A stretch of 64,000 bases of DNA from Mytilisepta virgata. Taxonomy: Eukaryota > Mollusca > Bivalvia > Mytilida > Mytilidae. A program made the position numbers and the translations under genes. This document shows, one piece after another, positions 49,501 through 55,540 of this stretch. The notes under the pieces were generated by a model. The model ran no database searches. It was given only the letters and a program-made list of their open reading frames with translations, and had not been told where the DNA came from. The number at the start of each line of letters is the position of its first letter. Positions within the stretch are counted from its first letter, which is position 1. The DNA lies in the NCBI GenBank assembly GCA_028015205.1, contig CM051518.1, positions 53,616,372 to 53,680,371 on the forward strand, read 5' to 3'.

Positions 49501-50879
49501 TCTTTGAAACTTTCAGAATGTTTACAGACATATTGAAGATGTGCATGAAAGAGTATAATTTATATAGTGTCATTTGAAGAATACTTTCCAGATTTTCCAT
49601 GTGTGCAACTTAATAATTTTTGTGACAACCATGTATGAAGGGTACCAATTTTGTGTATTAACTCCTAATGCAGCTTTTAAACTTTGCACAATGTTTACAG
49701 ACATATTGCAGATGTGTATAAGGAGAGTGATGTCATTTGAAGAATTGTTTCTGGATTTTCAATGTTGTGGAATTCCTGCAACTATTGTATATGGGGGGGG
49801 AACCAATATTGTCTTATCAACTCCTCTTGCAGCTTTTAACCCAGATCTTTGATACTTTGTAGAATGTTTATGGACATATTGAAGATTTGTAGAGGATTTG
49901 TCTAAATATTAAAAAACATATGATCTGTTCGGGCAACTAATATTGCCAGTTTTGATTTTTGAATAGTGGAATTTTAAAAGTTTTCTGTTCTGAATTAAAT
50001 TCTTTGATACCAGTTTTGATGCACAAGATGTGCACATTTCGTTGATTTACAACTCATCAGTTGTGCTAAAGGCCTAAATGTTGAAAACCAAAACAACTGC
50101 TTGTCTACATGTGTTTTAAACTGTTTCAAACTATAGATTGGTTTTCAGTTGGGAGAGCAATTCCTGCTAAGACCTTAAGCCTTTAGTTGAGTAAAAGTTT
50201 TTAAAAAAATTGAAATTTAAGGAGCAAAAAGGTGGGCATATACATTTCTTCATTATATAAGTGGTTTGTTATAATAGCTGAGATATCTAATAGTCAGATT
50301 ATTGGAATCAAATTTAACTTATAACTACATATGTTTAAATGAAGACTTTTAATGCTGTCAGACGTAAAAGTTTATTCCACTTACTTTATAGACTGATTTT
50401 TTTAGAATACATGTAGTTGCAATCAAAAAGATAACTAGATCAACTAAATCATATATCAAACTGAATCAAGCTGAACTGAACAGTTAAATATTATATAGGG
50501 GAAAGGTTTAGAGACTGGATGATAGACAGTTGTCAGCTTACTCATATATTTTCCTGTATAAGGGACCTTTAACTGCTAAGAATAGCTATCTACCCTGGTA
50601 CTTTACATTAAAGATGTAATTTTAACCTGATGTTTATTTATACTCCATTACAGTGGATTTTGTATAGAGATGAGTGCAGTTTTTACCATATTTACATACT
50701 CCCACCTGTTTCATCTACCAATCAGCATCACTTACTGTAAAGTGGTTGCTATGGCAGCAGTTGGACTGGTTGATAATAAGGTGAACTGGTCCTTGTTTGG
50801 AACAATCATATTGTTCTGGATCTTGACAGTTCCAGTTAGTGCCTTTATCAGTGCTTTTGTTTATTGGTTTATTTTATAG
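13372..50879 (+). CDS. Divergent PiT/SLC20-like (Pho4 family) membrane transporter, 11 coding exons, 543 aa
   Basis: Joined exons: 13372-13558, 28005-28112, 28579-28719, 33726-33926, 35236-35355, 39037-39198, 40513-40650, 41548-41603, 47207-47312, 48305-48491, 50654-50879. They total 1632 bases (543 codons plus TAG), all with GT/AG ends and matching phases; an in-frame TGA at 13351 bounds the start. PiT proteins are sodium-phosphate cotransporters made of two inverted membrane repeats. The N-half aligns through GANN, GSSVW, VPVSVSYS and INFDKIPI; the C-half through GFCIEM, LPISITYCKV and LTVPVSAFISA. Key residues differ: the GAND Asp is Asn28, the FET Glu is Ile53, both conserved His of the (S)TTH motifs are Tyr (118, 496), and the second GGND motif is not recognisable. 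The central loop (about 253-371) is shorter than in vertebrates (proteins about 650-680 aa) and has nine Cys. The intact frame argues against a pseudogene. Function may be altered transport or none. Confidence 0.82.
13669..15894 (+). mobile_element. Family A modular repeat, copy 1
   Basis: Begins AGCTCACCTAAAAGGCCATGT (a 5' palindrome whose right arm ends GTGAGCT) after a T-rich tract, and ends CAGGTGAGTG, ACAGGCTC, TTGAGAGCGTCAAG before TT. The interior (14450-15780) is a diverged array of units of about 170-190 bp with the recurring words 'gtttaacataggaccctatg' and 'accaagatggcc'. No coding potential. Lies in intron 1 of the PiT-like gene. Confidence 0.75.
16004..16846. mobile_element. MITE with CTGTGGATTCAT ends and TA duplication
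   Basis: Left CTGTGGATTCATTATTATTT and the complement of the right end CTGTGGATTCATTTATTTTC are inverted repeats extending about 40 bp; TA flanks both ends. 843 bp, no transposase. Decayed relatives of the ends may occur near 28780, 33960-34180 and 63690. Confidence 0.7.
17588..18860 (-). repeat. 3' LTR of the Gmr1-like element
   Basis: 1273 bp, identical to 23511-24783 except for two substitutions. In the element's sense it begins TGTGACGAAC and ends CTTTACA. A 61-codon open frame inside it is fortuitous. Confidence 0.97.
18865..18873 (-). promoter_or_regulatory. Polypurine tract
   Basis: The minus strand reads AAAGGGGGA four bases before the 3' LTR, the expected place for the plus-strand primer of reverse transcription. 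Confidence 0.75.
18989..23377 (-). CDS. gag-pol polyprotein: capsid, zinc knuckle, protease, integrase, reverse transcriptase, RNase H
   Basis: Uninterrupted 1462 codons. The likely start is the second Met (residue 20, 23320), which opens MTSKGLPEW. Order: charged coiled coil (about 48-85); gag capsid (about 100-262) whose end (about 175-262) resembles a SCAN domain; CCHC knuckle C299-C312; aspartic protease D389-T-G; integrase zinc finger (H610/H617, C647, C650) and D680, D739, E775 (D,D35E); GPY module near 914; reverse transcriptase with D1133 and FIDD at 1194-1197; RNase H with D1345, E1386, D1411, D1454. All catalytic residues are present. Integrase ahead of reverse transcriptase is unusual for Ty3/gypsy enzymes and typical of the Gmr1 group. 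Gag and pol share one frame, so no frameshift is needed. It is transcribed against the host gene. Confidence 0.97.
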   Translation of the reverse strand: MIYLFLYIFSRQLTSIFLNMTSKGLPEWVAEMIEKGESATACLNLFREMQAAEREERAAEREMRKVELERDVKLRELEIREKELAQGVSHVIKSDNLKSKLPKFQEGQDPDVFLRSFEKLVTLHKIPKSDWPLRLVPLLCGKALEAYARLNEEESKDYEKIKTAILIRYELTSEVYRCKFRHSSQLVSESFKEYSVRLEGFLKHWCARENVDKSFDNLYDLVMREQLMLSSDKELKLWIQEHSPKNVAELIELAEAYQTARKNIGMSKGNTRPQTSVDSHRKFQPKINGHGINKDSRTCFACNRQGHIASDCPLRKQSKFDGGKQGKLGLCMNRQEQVSNGKVPEQYSSGMTVRLPGVSCDENMDKTKIPGLDLVHGKVNGRDISVLRDTGSSSVFVNSTYVESGRFTGNSREIFLADGSTRECREAWIDIQTPFISGTVLALVMNNPLADLIIGNYVNTSVPVSVNKPDMTDFNHESAGISGSEIAQDLEPCNAVQTRAQKKKQFDEDARVKITEQKYSNDFPVSETLKVSNLEHGFQIYSRQELIDAQKDDHSLDKIRTLVTDDPQETSYFCFKSDLLYRVFKTGSGECIYQIVIPRKCRNTILILGHEIPLAGHLGTKKTRERIMQHFFWPGIFSDVSNFCRSCPECQRGVQKGRIHNAPLISIPPIDEPFERIAIDFVGPLPITENKNRYVLVCIDYATRYPEAFPLKNQEAETVADALINMFSRVGVPKELLTDQGSNFMSNLMTQVCKLLKVHKMCTTPYHPAANGLVENFNGTLKKMLKSYAQKQPSNWDKYIPYLLFAYREVPNETTGFSPFELLYGRHVRGPLAILKEEWEEPIESGNSVLSYLLETRDRLRSMCELARNNEKEAKRKQKTYYDRKSRSRKFEIGQKVLVLLPTNTSKLLATWKGPYEITDKISPVDYKIRLRGNSEKIFHVNMLKIWYDRSEDNGKCDVLACLKVISGLNTKDDQSDDHFGNKITPVVEGKETVRDVTMSDELSDVEQNQLEQLLGEFSDIFSDVPQVTDVIQHTVKTKSDEPIFKKPYPIPYALRSQVKEEIDKMLQAGIIEPTDSPYAAPVVLVRKKDSTIRFCVDFRGLNGITVFDPVPMPRMDELLNKVSNAKYISKLDLTKGYWQVPLDSDAERKSAFVTPFGHFQFTVMPFGMVNAGATFVRLMKKVLMGHEEYADSFIDDVGIFSDSWEYHLEHLRMVFQILRESKLTAKPSKCSFGFSELQFLGHIAGNGQIKPVQDKVQAIREFPVPQSKKNVRSFSGLVAFYRRFIQNFSEIALPLTDLTKKNVPNKVKWLTIHQSSFDKLKEEICKNPVLRSPNFSRKFILQTDASQNGLGAVLEQEFDDGRHPVMFLSKKLSDSEVNYAVIEKECYAIVWSIKTLKVYLEGREFSINCDHAPLQWLDRVKTSNQRLLRWSLLLQEFKFTVFHIPGKQNVVADALSRADCE
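23490..23509 (-). promoter_or_regulatory. Primer binding site, tRNA-Leu
   Basis: The plus strand reads CAATCCCACCGCTGCCACCA, the 3' end of a eukaryotic tRNA-Leu (AAG type) with its CCA tail. The complementary minus strand begins TGGTGGCAGCGG one base inside the 5' LTR boundary. The tRNA assignment is from memory of tRNA-Leu. Confidence 0.88.
23511..24783 (-). repeat. 5' LTR of the Gmr1-like element
   Basis: 1273-bp partner of 17588-18860. On the minus strand it precedes the primer site and gag-pol frame, so it should hold the promoter; no convincing TATA box was assigned. Confidence 0.97.
26480..27560 (+). mobile_element. Family B2 repeat, third copy, interrupted by family A copy 3
   Basis: Words shared with the other B2 copies lie on both sides of 26642-27085 ('ggtatgagcctgtc', 'cttacaatggtctccc' before; 'gtttgccagaagaaatac', 'catcttgatgtgctttc' after). 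Limits approximate. Confidence 0.45.
26642..27085 (+). mobile_element. Family A copy 3, short, inserted in a family B2 repeat
   Basis: 5' end AGCTCGCGTGGCC with right arm GGCCATGTGAGCT; it stops at CTCTAG before TTTT without the usual 3' inverted motif and hairpin. Sequence on both sides belongs to a B2-type repeat, so the copy seems nested. Confidence 0.5.
27576..27682. repeat. Short foldback palindrome
   Basis: Arms of about 38 bp, TATTATTGCTTAAGGTTTTC and its inverse ending GCAATAATA, with about four mismatches around a loop of some 30 bases. In intron 1. Confidence 0.7.
28005..28112 (+). CDS. PiT-like exon 2
   Basis: 108 bases, phase 1 to 1. Acceptor TTTAG at 28000-28004; donor GTAAT at 28113. 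The product ends KSTIVLA and joins GSSVW of exon 3, as in PiT proteins (MVGSAVWQ). A second acceptor six bases downstream (TTTTCAG) breaks the frame. Confidence 0.75.
28579..28719 (+). CDS. PiT-like exon 3 (first THS-type motif, altered)
   Basis: 141 bases, phase 1 to 1. Acceptor TTTTTACAG; donor GTGAGT at 28720. Codes GSSVWLM, then VPVSVSYSIIGAELGY, which corresponds to LPIS(T/G)TH(S/C)IVG of PiT with His replaced by Tyr. Confidence 0.85.
29021..30248 (+). mobile_element. Family A copy 4
   Basis: Starts AGCTCACCTGGTC after a T run; ends CAGGTGAGCG, GGCTTAGCCCACTGAGCC, TCTAG before TT. Between them lie about six diverged units of 150-170 bp (words 'gtttaacattggaccctatg' and 'tgaaactacttgagcaaattt'). 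In intron 3 of the PiT-like gene. Confidence 0.75.
30379..30924 (+). mobile_element. Family C modular repeat
   Basis: Starts with the imperfect palindrome ATATGCCCCTCTTG/AAAGACGGGACATAT, then GTCC-rich sequence; ends GACGGGCATATCT and a small hairpin (TGCGCTCATGGTGCA) before TTTATT. Same layout as families A and B with unrelated sequence. In intron 3. Confidence 0.6.
31038..31191. repeat. Foldback palindrome
   Basis: Arms of about 70 bp start GTAATAAGAGTT and end AACTCTTATTAC, continuing inward through 'gcaatttatc', 'gtgtata' and 'gaccag'. In intron 3. Confidence 0.7.
31461..33617 (+). mobile_element. Family B modular repeat, copy 1
   Basis: Starts with the perfect palindrome ATACGACCGCAAAA/TTTTTGCGGTCGTAT, then GTCGTC repeats; ends TGCGGTCGTAT, the hairpin GCTGCGC-CCT-GCGGAGC and A before TTTTATT. 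The interior has units of about 135 and 260 bp with words such as 'ggtccaaaattaaactt'. Small open frames in it are by-products. In intron 3. Confidence 0.78.
33006..33145 (+). repeat. 35-bp tandem repeat inside family B copy 1
   Basis: About four copies of a 35-bp unit (TCAATTGCACAGTATTGC, then acAATAGCAAGAAATCT). Family B copy 2 has a single equivalent unit near 59078-59105, so the array expanded in this copy. Confidence 0.75.
33726..33926 (+). CDS. PiT-like exon 4 (membrane segments)
   Basis: 201 bases, phase 1 to 1. Acceptor TTTGTAG; donor GTAAGT at 33927. Encodes two hydrophobic segments around a basic loop, ending FITYTPIS, matching the PiT region that ends in FSIMYTGAP. Confidence 0.8.
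34290..35160 (+). mobile_element. Family B2 repeat (degenerate family B-type terminus)
   Basis: Starts ATACGACCTGAAATATTTGTG, a decayed version of the family B palindrome, but the interior differs (words 'gagatataaggg', 'catcttgatgagtgctt'). No clear 3' end. In intron 4. Confidence 0.5.
35236..35355 (+). CDS. PiT-like exon 5
   Basis: 120 bases, phase 1 to 1. A long T tract and CAG precede it; donor GTATAC at 35356. Codes INFDKIPIYN, the counterpart of the PiT GFDKLPLW motif, then a membrane helix and a basic end (RIRNIMMRTK). Confidence 0.82.
36070..38921 (+). mobile_element. Family A copy 5, split by a TTAA-type transposon
   Basis: Starts AGCTCATCTGGC (right arm GGGTGAGCT) and ends CAGGTGAGAG, GGCTCCTAGGAGCC, TCTGG before TTTT. 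The 1400-bp element at 36139-37538 interrupts the word CCATTAACTTTT that is intact in other copies. Several units of about 160 bp follow. In intron 5. Confidence 0.75.
36139..37538. mobile_element. 1400-bp TTAA-flanked transposon (piggyBac-type target), non-autonomous
   Basis: 17-bp perfect inverted ends GGGCATACGATACAGTT, flanked by TTAA on both sides (36135-36138 and 37539-37542). Inserted in family A copy 5, where other copies read CCATTAACTTTT once. The longest frames are about 60-77 codons, so no transposase. Confidence 0.85.
39037..39198 (+). CDS. PiT-like exon 6 (Cys-rich central loop, first part)
   Basis: 162 bases, phase 1 to 1. Acceptor TACCTTTCAG; donor GTATGA at 39199. No match to a named motif. 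It occupies the position of the large intracellular loop of PiT and has four cysteines and an acidic end. Supported by splice sites and frame continuity. Confidence 0.65.
39290..40304 (+). mobile_element. Family A copy 6, 5'-truncated
   Basis: 3' end AAGGTGAGAG, GGCTCCAGGGATCC, TCTAG at 40304; interior words typical of the family ('aatatggccaccacagcc', 'cttgtctgaaacca'). No 5' palindrome was found, so the left limit is approximate. In intron 6. Confidence 0.5.
40513..40650 (+). CDS. PiT-like exon 7 (Cys-rich central loop, second part)
   Basis: 138 bases, phase 1 to 1. Acceptor TTTTTAACAG; donor GTAAAT at 40651. Codes NCCVFNFLFSCNNY and ends TTCVNECD; five cysteines. Placed by splice sites and phase, not by similarity. 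Confidence 0.62.
41548..41603 (+). CDS. PiT-like exon 8
   Basis: 56 bases, phase 1 to 0. Acceptor TCTTTTTCAG; donor GTAATT at 41604. Ends GEMTEP immediately before the membrane segment of exon 9, as PiT loops do. Reading on into the intron gives about 28 more codons, mostly hydrophobic, then a stop. Confidence 0.6.
41709..41914 (+). other. Candidate alternative exon in PiT-like intron 8
   Basis: Part of an 87-codon frame. With acceptor AATCTAG (41702-41708) and a weak donor GTCAGT it would be phase 1 to 0, the same phases as exon 8, so it could replace it. Its end LEISEMFAFKIANLC resembles the PiT stretch EVSQLFSFLQILTAC. An AATAAA at 41953 could instead end a shortened transcript. Weak polypyrimidine tract. 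Confidence 0.25.
42299..46982 (+). mobile_element. Family A copy 7, outer element with a nested second copy
   Basis: 5' end AGCTCACCTGACC with palindromic right arm at 42299 and 3' end CAGGTGAGCG, GGCTCTTGAGAGCC, TCTTG at 46982. The stretch 43034-45419 is another complete copy. Left of the break the outer element reads 'gacatttttggc' plus T's and right of it 'atgttattatttc', words contiguous in other units (for example near 44510). Interior units are about 325 bp. In intron 8. Confidence 0.75.
43034..45419 (+). mobile_element. Family A copy 8, nested inside copy 7
   Basis: Starts AGCTCACCAGACC and ends CAGGTGAGCG, GGCTCTTTAGAGCC, TCTTG; six T's precede and three T's follow it, against eight T's in an unbroken unit. 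This fixes both termini and shows insertion into a T run with at most one base duplicated. A (GTCC)n/GTC microsatellite follows the 5' palindrome. Confidence 0.78.
47207..47312 (+). CDS. PiT-like exon 9 (position of the second PiT signature)
   Basis: 106 bases, phase 0 to 1. Acceptor TTTCACTACAG; donor GTTTGC at 47313. Codes VFVFTIQILSYISHSS, like LFSFLQILTACFGSFAHG of PiT; the expected GGNDVSNA is replaced by a longer GADYCTENVNK stretch. Confidence 0.65.
48305..48491 (+). CDS. PiT-like exon 10
   Basis: 187 bases, phase 1 to 2. The acceptor ATTCAG at 48304 keeps frame; the stronger TTTTTCAG eight bases upstream would need phase 2. Codes VGSVFVMMKLA (like AIGPLVALYL), a membrane helix and GKNVLKTVKKLVPL (like GRRVIQTMGKDLTPI). 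Confidence 0.72.
49290..49900 (+). repeat. Tandem array of about 180-bp units in intron 10
   Basis: Four diverged units marked by 'agaatgttta', '(g/c)acatattgaagatgtg' and 'catttgaagaat', spaced about 173-187 bp. Confidence 0.65.
50654..50879 (+). CDS. PiT-like exon 11 (C-terminus, stop)
   Basis: 226 bases including TAG. Acceptor CCATTACAG. It is the clearest PiT match: GFCIEMSAV, LPISITYCKVVAMAAVG, a VNWSLF segment like VDWRLF, and LTVPVSAFISA. The Glu of GFCIEM (residue 474), important in PiT2, is kept, while the His of STTHC is Tyr496. Confidence 0.88.
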
Positions 50880-53800
50880 TATTTGATAAGAGGTGCCGAT
50901 ATGTTGTGAGTTCTTAAGTCACAAATTTGGTATTGTCAAATGAATTTTACGGCGCTTTAAGCTAAAAAGATATTTTTAGTAGAAGAATCTCGCATTTTGA
51001 CATGTACCATATTTTACTATCATATATTTTGTTTTTATAATGTTTAATTTAAGTGCCAATATAATGCAATGCTCATTAAAAAAAAATCTCTATTAGACGA
51101 AACATCAAAAATTTGTTACTAACCATTTTTGTCCATTGTTGATAATTTTTCATTTTTGTATTTTTATTATATGGGTTTTTTTTGGTCTCACAACCAACAA
51201 ACTTAATTAACATAGCAGTTATTGTCCTTGCCACCACTTGGATTTAACCTGAGAGATTTTTTTTTAAATTAAATAGTTTTCATACATATGTAAAGATTCA
51301 TTTTAGGGGGTGAATTTAATTGAAACTAAAATGTATTAACTTAAAAGGGGAACATTCTTTAGCATTCTGACAATATTAGTATATTTATAGAATCTTGAAT
51401 AATTACACATACAAGAGAGCAATTCTAAATTGACAATATGAATTGCTCATTAGTCTTAAAATTGGACAAAATGACGTTTTAAAAGCTTTGTACAAGATGC
51501 CTGATGACTGTTTTATTAACCAGTAAAATATTCAGAATAAGACTAGTGGTGAATTGAGATTGTCTTTTTGAAAATTTGTTTCATTATATTTTAGTTCAGC
51601 TTTAATTATAAGATACTTTGATGTGAAGTAGAAGAAATGTGCATAAAACTTAACCAGAAATCAAAAATGATGTGATAGTTTGACAAAGGAGGGTGGTAAC
51701 ATTTTTTTTTGTTAAGTGATTCCTTCTATGAGCTCACTTTATGTGAAAAACTAATAGATTATTTTGTCAAAATGTGCCATAATTATTTATTCATGAATTG
51801 TTGACTTTGACATGTCTTTCATATATGTAATCTAAATCATATTGCCATGATCTTTCATAGTATACATAAGTTATCAATATTTTAATTTGTGTGTTGGTAA
51901 TTGTTTAATTAGAGGGCTTTCTTGTTGACACTTTACATTAACTATTTTAAATGTGATATATACCTGGTATTGCTTTACTAATGGTTCTAATTTCAATATT
52001 ATTAATTTTGTATACTGATATGTAACTGATTAATGTGTTATAATATTTTATGTATTGTCATGTTTAAAGTATAAGCATAATTTTTTAGGACCTACAAGAC
52101 TTTTTCACATAAATAATGGTGATGTGAAAACAAGAATATAATAAGAAAATAGTCCCTAGCAGCACTAATCAAGATTGACAATCTCAGACACTCCCAAGTA
52201 AGATCTCAATTCTTCTCTGACTCTGACAAGCCTTGTCTGAGGCTGTTAATCTTATTTTGGTGTCTGAAATTTCCCATTCTTGACAGTTTGATTCTTAATA
52301 TATCACATATGCGAGACCCCGTGTGAGACAATCTAACAGGCAAGCCTTTTGCCATTCTGCCAGTGTTTCAATTCCACTTGCCAGATTTTAGCACTAGCTT
52401 CATTGCTTTTCCTATGAATCTTAGATTCAGCTTCATCATAAAAGTGAAAGGAAACCTACTCATCATTCAAGCTGTTATAAGAAGTATAAATAGTCAAAGG
52501 GAAATAACTCATTTTGGGGCCAAATTTTATGAGGAAAGATTTTAATGATTCAGTACCTACAAACTATTTCTTAATGTTAAAAAATTCAAAAAATTGTTTC
52601 TTAAAATAAAATCACTGAACAACTTACTTATAATCAATAAAATTCTATTATTACTTTATAAATTAGAGAATGCTTCCTTTACCTAATTTTATTAAACAGA
52701 AAAAATCTGGTTATTATTTTAAGGATGTGCAGAAGGTGGTTGGTCAATTACAAACTGTGATTGAGGGAAATCCAGTTTCTTGTGAAATAAATAATAACAA
52801 ACTGAAAGGCATAACTTTTATGTTTATTTCTAAAAAAAAAAGATCTACATTTTGTTGTCTTGCTTGGGAGAGTTTTCAAAACCAGTACCTGAAATGAAAA
52901 AAAGTTGTCAATAAGAAACCATAGACATACAAAAAAAAGAAGGAAACATACACTAAGCATACTATCAGGGTGCCCTAAAAAAAATATACAACACCGCACT
53001 AAAGTGCCCTTTTTTTCACTGGCACCCTTCTGCCCTCAGATTCAAGCTGGAACACTGTTTTGACAGCTCATTTGTTGTTTTTAAATTTATTTACATGTGA
53101 GCTCAATGCACTTTGAATTGGATGGAAAATCTTTGTGTATGCAACTTCAGTGGTTTTTTTTAGTTTGCAAAGATCTTTAAAATCAGACACGTGTTAAAGA
53201 AAAAACCCTAATACAGTTTTATCATCTCTTCCTTGCTAAGTCTTAAATGGTTTAATATCATTACTCTCAGGTTTGAGACATATCTGTCTGTTTTTTCATA
53301 ATGATCCAGCATAATTAATATATTACATATTTTATCAAATGATTTTTATACAGATGTAATTTTCTGCTATTATGAAATTACTGTTACTGGTTGAATTCAG
53401 TTCCTTAGAGAACCAAGGTGATACATTTCTATTAGGTGGTTCATTATGATGTGGAACTGAGTGATTTTATAAGATTTTCCTGTTTGATATTCACTACCTC
53501 ATTTTTATTGGGGAATGATTTTTTGCTGCAGGCAGCAGTCTATAGATTGTAATTATTTTCTTATTTAAATAGATTGTGAATAAATATATATTTCATAATT
53601 TTATTTCATTTCGATAGAAATAACTTATTATTAAAAGTCAGTTTCATGACTTTTTTTAACATTTTGTGTTCACTACAATGTATTAATGAAATTTCTTGAA
53701 CCAGGATTTATGTTGGCAACTAATATTTAAGATGGAAATACCTCTGATAAGAATAGTAAAATTTTAATCATTTATCCTTCATTTTACATCATATTTAATT

Positions 53801-54090
53801 GTTCTAAGGACGATTTGTTTTGTGAATGGTCATACTACAATTGTTTTTTTATATAGCAAGAAAACTTGTTATGAAAGATAATTCATATTGTTTTATAGCA
53901 ATATTCCATGTAGAACGTAACCAAAACATTTAGCGTGCAATATCCTAAATTATTGTATAGTAATAAACATTTTAGAGTTTTATCGTTCATATTCACACTA
54001 GTTCATTAAAGTATTTATTTTGATATGGAGCTTAATGCTCTTGAAATAAATGAAAAATAGTAGAAAATATTTATTACTATATAATAAGAT
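50880..54090 (+). other. Region downstream of the PiT-like gene, no supported exon
   Basis: AT-rich, with only short frames (60-83 codons). Part is probably the 3' untranslated region; AATAAA hexamers occur, one at 53579-53584, but the true end cannot be chosen. Confidence 0.4.
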
Positions 54091-54207
54091 GTTTATTGCA
54101 TGAATATTGGTGAATGTTGTCCCTCGCAGTACATCATATTGCACTTACAAGCTCATGCAATATAAAGTATGCTCGGGACAATATTCACCAATAGTAATGC
54201 AATAACC
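54091..54207. repeat. Foldback palindrome
   Basis: Arms of about 33 bp, GTTTATTGCATGAATATTGG on the left and ending CCAATAGTAATGCAATAAC on the right, joined by about 50 bases that include further 'gcaatat' words. Similar 'atattgcac' words recur to 54360. Confidence 0.7.
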
Positions 54208-54779
54208 ATATAATATTGCACTTCATTCAATATTGCTTTAAAAATTAATATCACTGATGTACAAAATAGATGTATTTTACATTATTCAGGAATATTGTCT
54301 CTTGAAAAATAATATATTGCACGTCTCAATATTACCCCTATATTCTACAATATCACTGATATATCAGGCTACTCTAAATTGGGAAATTACTGTGAGAAAT
54401 TAGACATCATACTATTGCAATAATTTAAACTTCCATTGTTCATTCTTCCTGTTACTTTTGATTACTACTTGTACATGAATTACATTAATTAATCTTGCAT
54501 TATTGTTGATTTTCTAGGATTTGCTAAAAAAAATTTGTATACAATTCTAGGATTTGTTAAAATAAATGTATACAATAATTTCTGAATTTGCAACATGTAT
54601 TTTATATAATCAGTGCAGTCATGTGACTCAATTTCAGCTGTTAATTTTGTATTTGAAGACATTACATATATTTTTGTGTTATAGCACTAATGAGCTATTG
54701 ACTAATTGTTGGAAACCTCAGCTTGTATAACAGATTTTTGCTACTTTGAAAGTGTAAATGCTAGAATAAGTCAGTTTTT

Positions 54780-55540
54780 ATACAATCGCAAATATTTGCT
54801 GACATATATGAGCTTGTCGTCAGTGTTGGTGTCAGTGTCATCGTCATCGGTGTCCATAGAAAGTTAGGTTTCTCCTCAGTTACTTTTGTTCTATTGAACT
54901 TATCCTTTTTACTTGAATGTTTCCCCATACAAAATACAGGTTGGGATTGAGTTTTTTTTATCTGCGGGTCATTCAGGGTATTTTGATAACTTTAAATTTT
55001 TGTCCCGATTTTTATGATTTTTGGGTTTTAATTTTCCTTGATGAAAATGGAAAAACTTCTTAAGATTTGTTTTTCATAATGTCTTATTGTTTTAGAGATA
55101 AAAAGGCCAAAAAAGGGACACATCTTTTTTGTAATTTTCCAAACTTTAAAATTTTTTATCCAGTTTTGATGATTTTTTTTAAATGGTTCATTATAAGAAA
55201 TGTACTGGTAATAAAAGTTACTCTACGCATTTTTGTGTTACTTTTGTCATTGCAGTGATGAAAGGGATTAAAGGGGCCAAAATTAACCATTTTGCAGGGC
55301 ACCTAAAATTTTATTTATCATCAAATTTTAATGGGAATTATTTATTTTAATTCATCTTGATGAGTGCTTCCAGTAATATGTCAAGAGGTTTTTTCTATCT
55401 GTTTCGTTTTTGAGATATAAGGGTTTAAAGTGCCAAAAAAGCAGTGTGGCTTTATATGCAAATTTTTAAAAATTTTTCATTCAATTCTTATGGGGATTTT
55501 TTCCTTTAATTCACCTTGATGAGTGCTTTCTATGGCGCAG
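54780..55540 (+). mobile_element. Family B2 repeat, second copy
   Basis: Starts ATACAATCGCAAATATTTGC, then a GTC-rich stretch, then the same interior words as 34290-35160 ('gagatataagggtttaaag', 'ttcatcttgatgagtgcttcc'). The right end is not defined. Confidence 0.5.
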
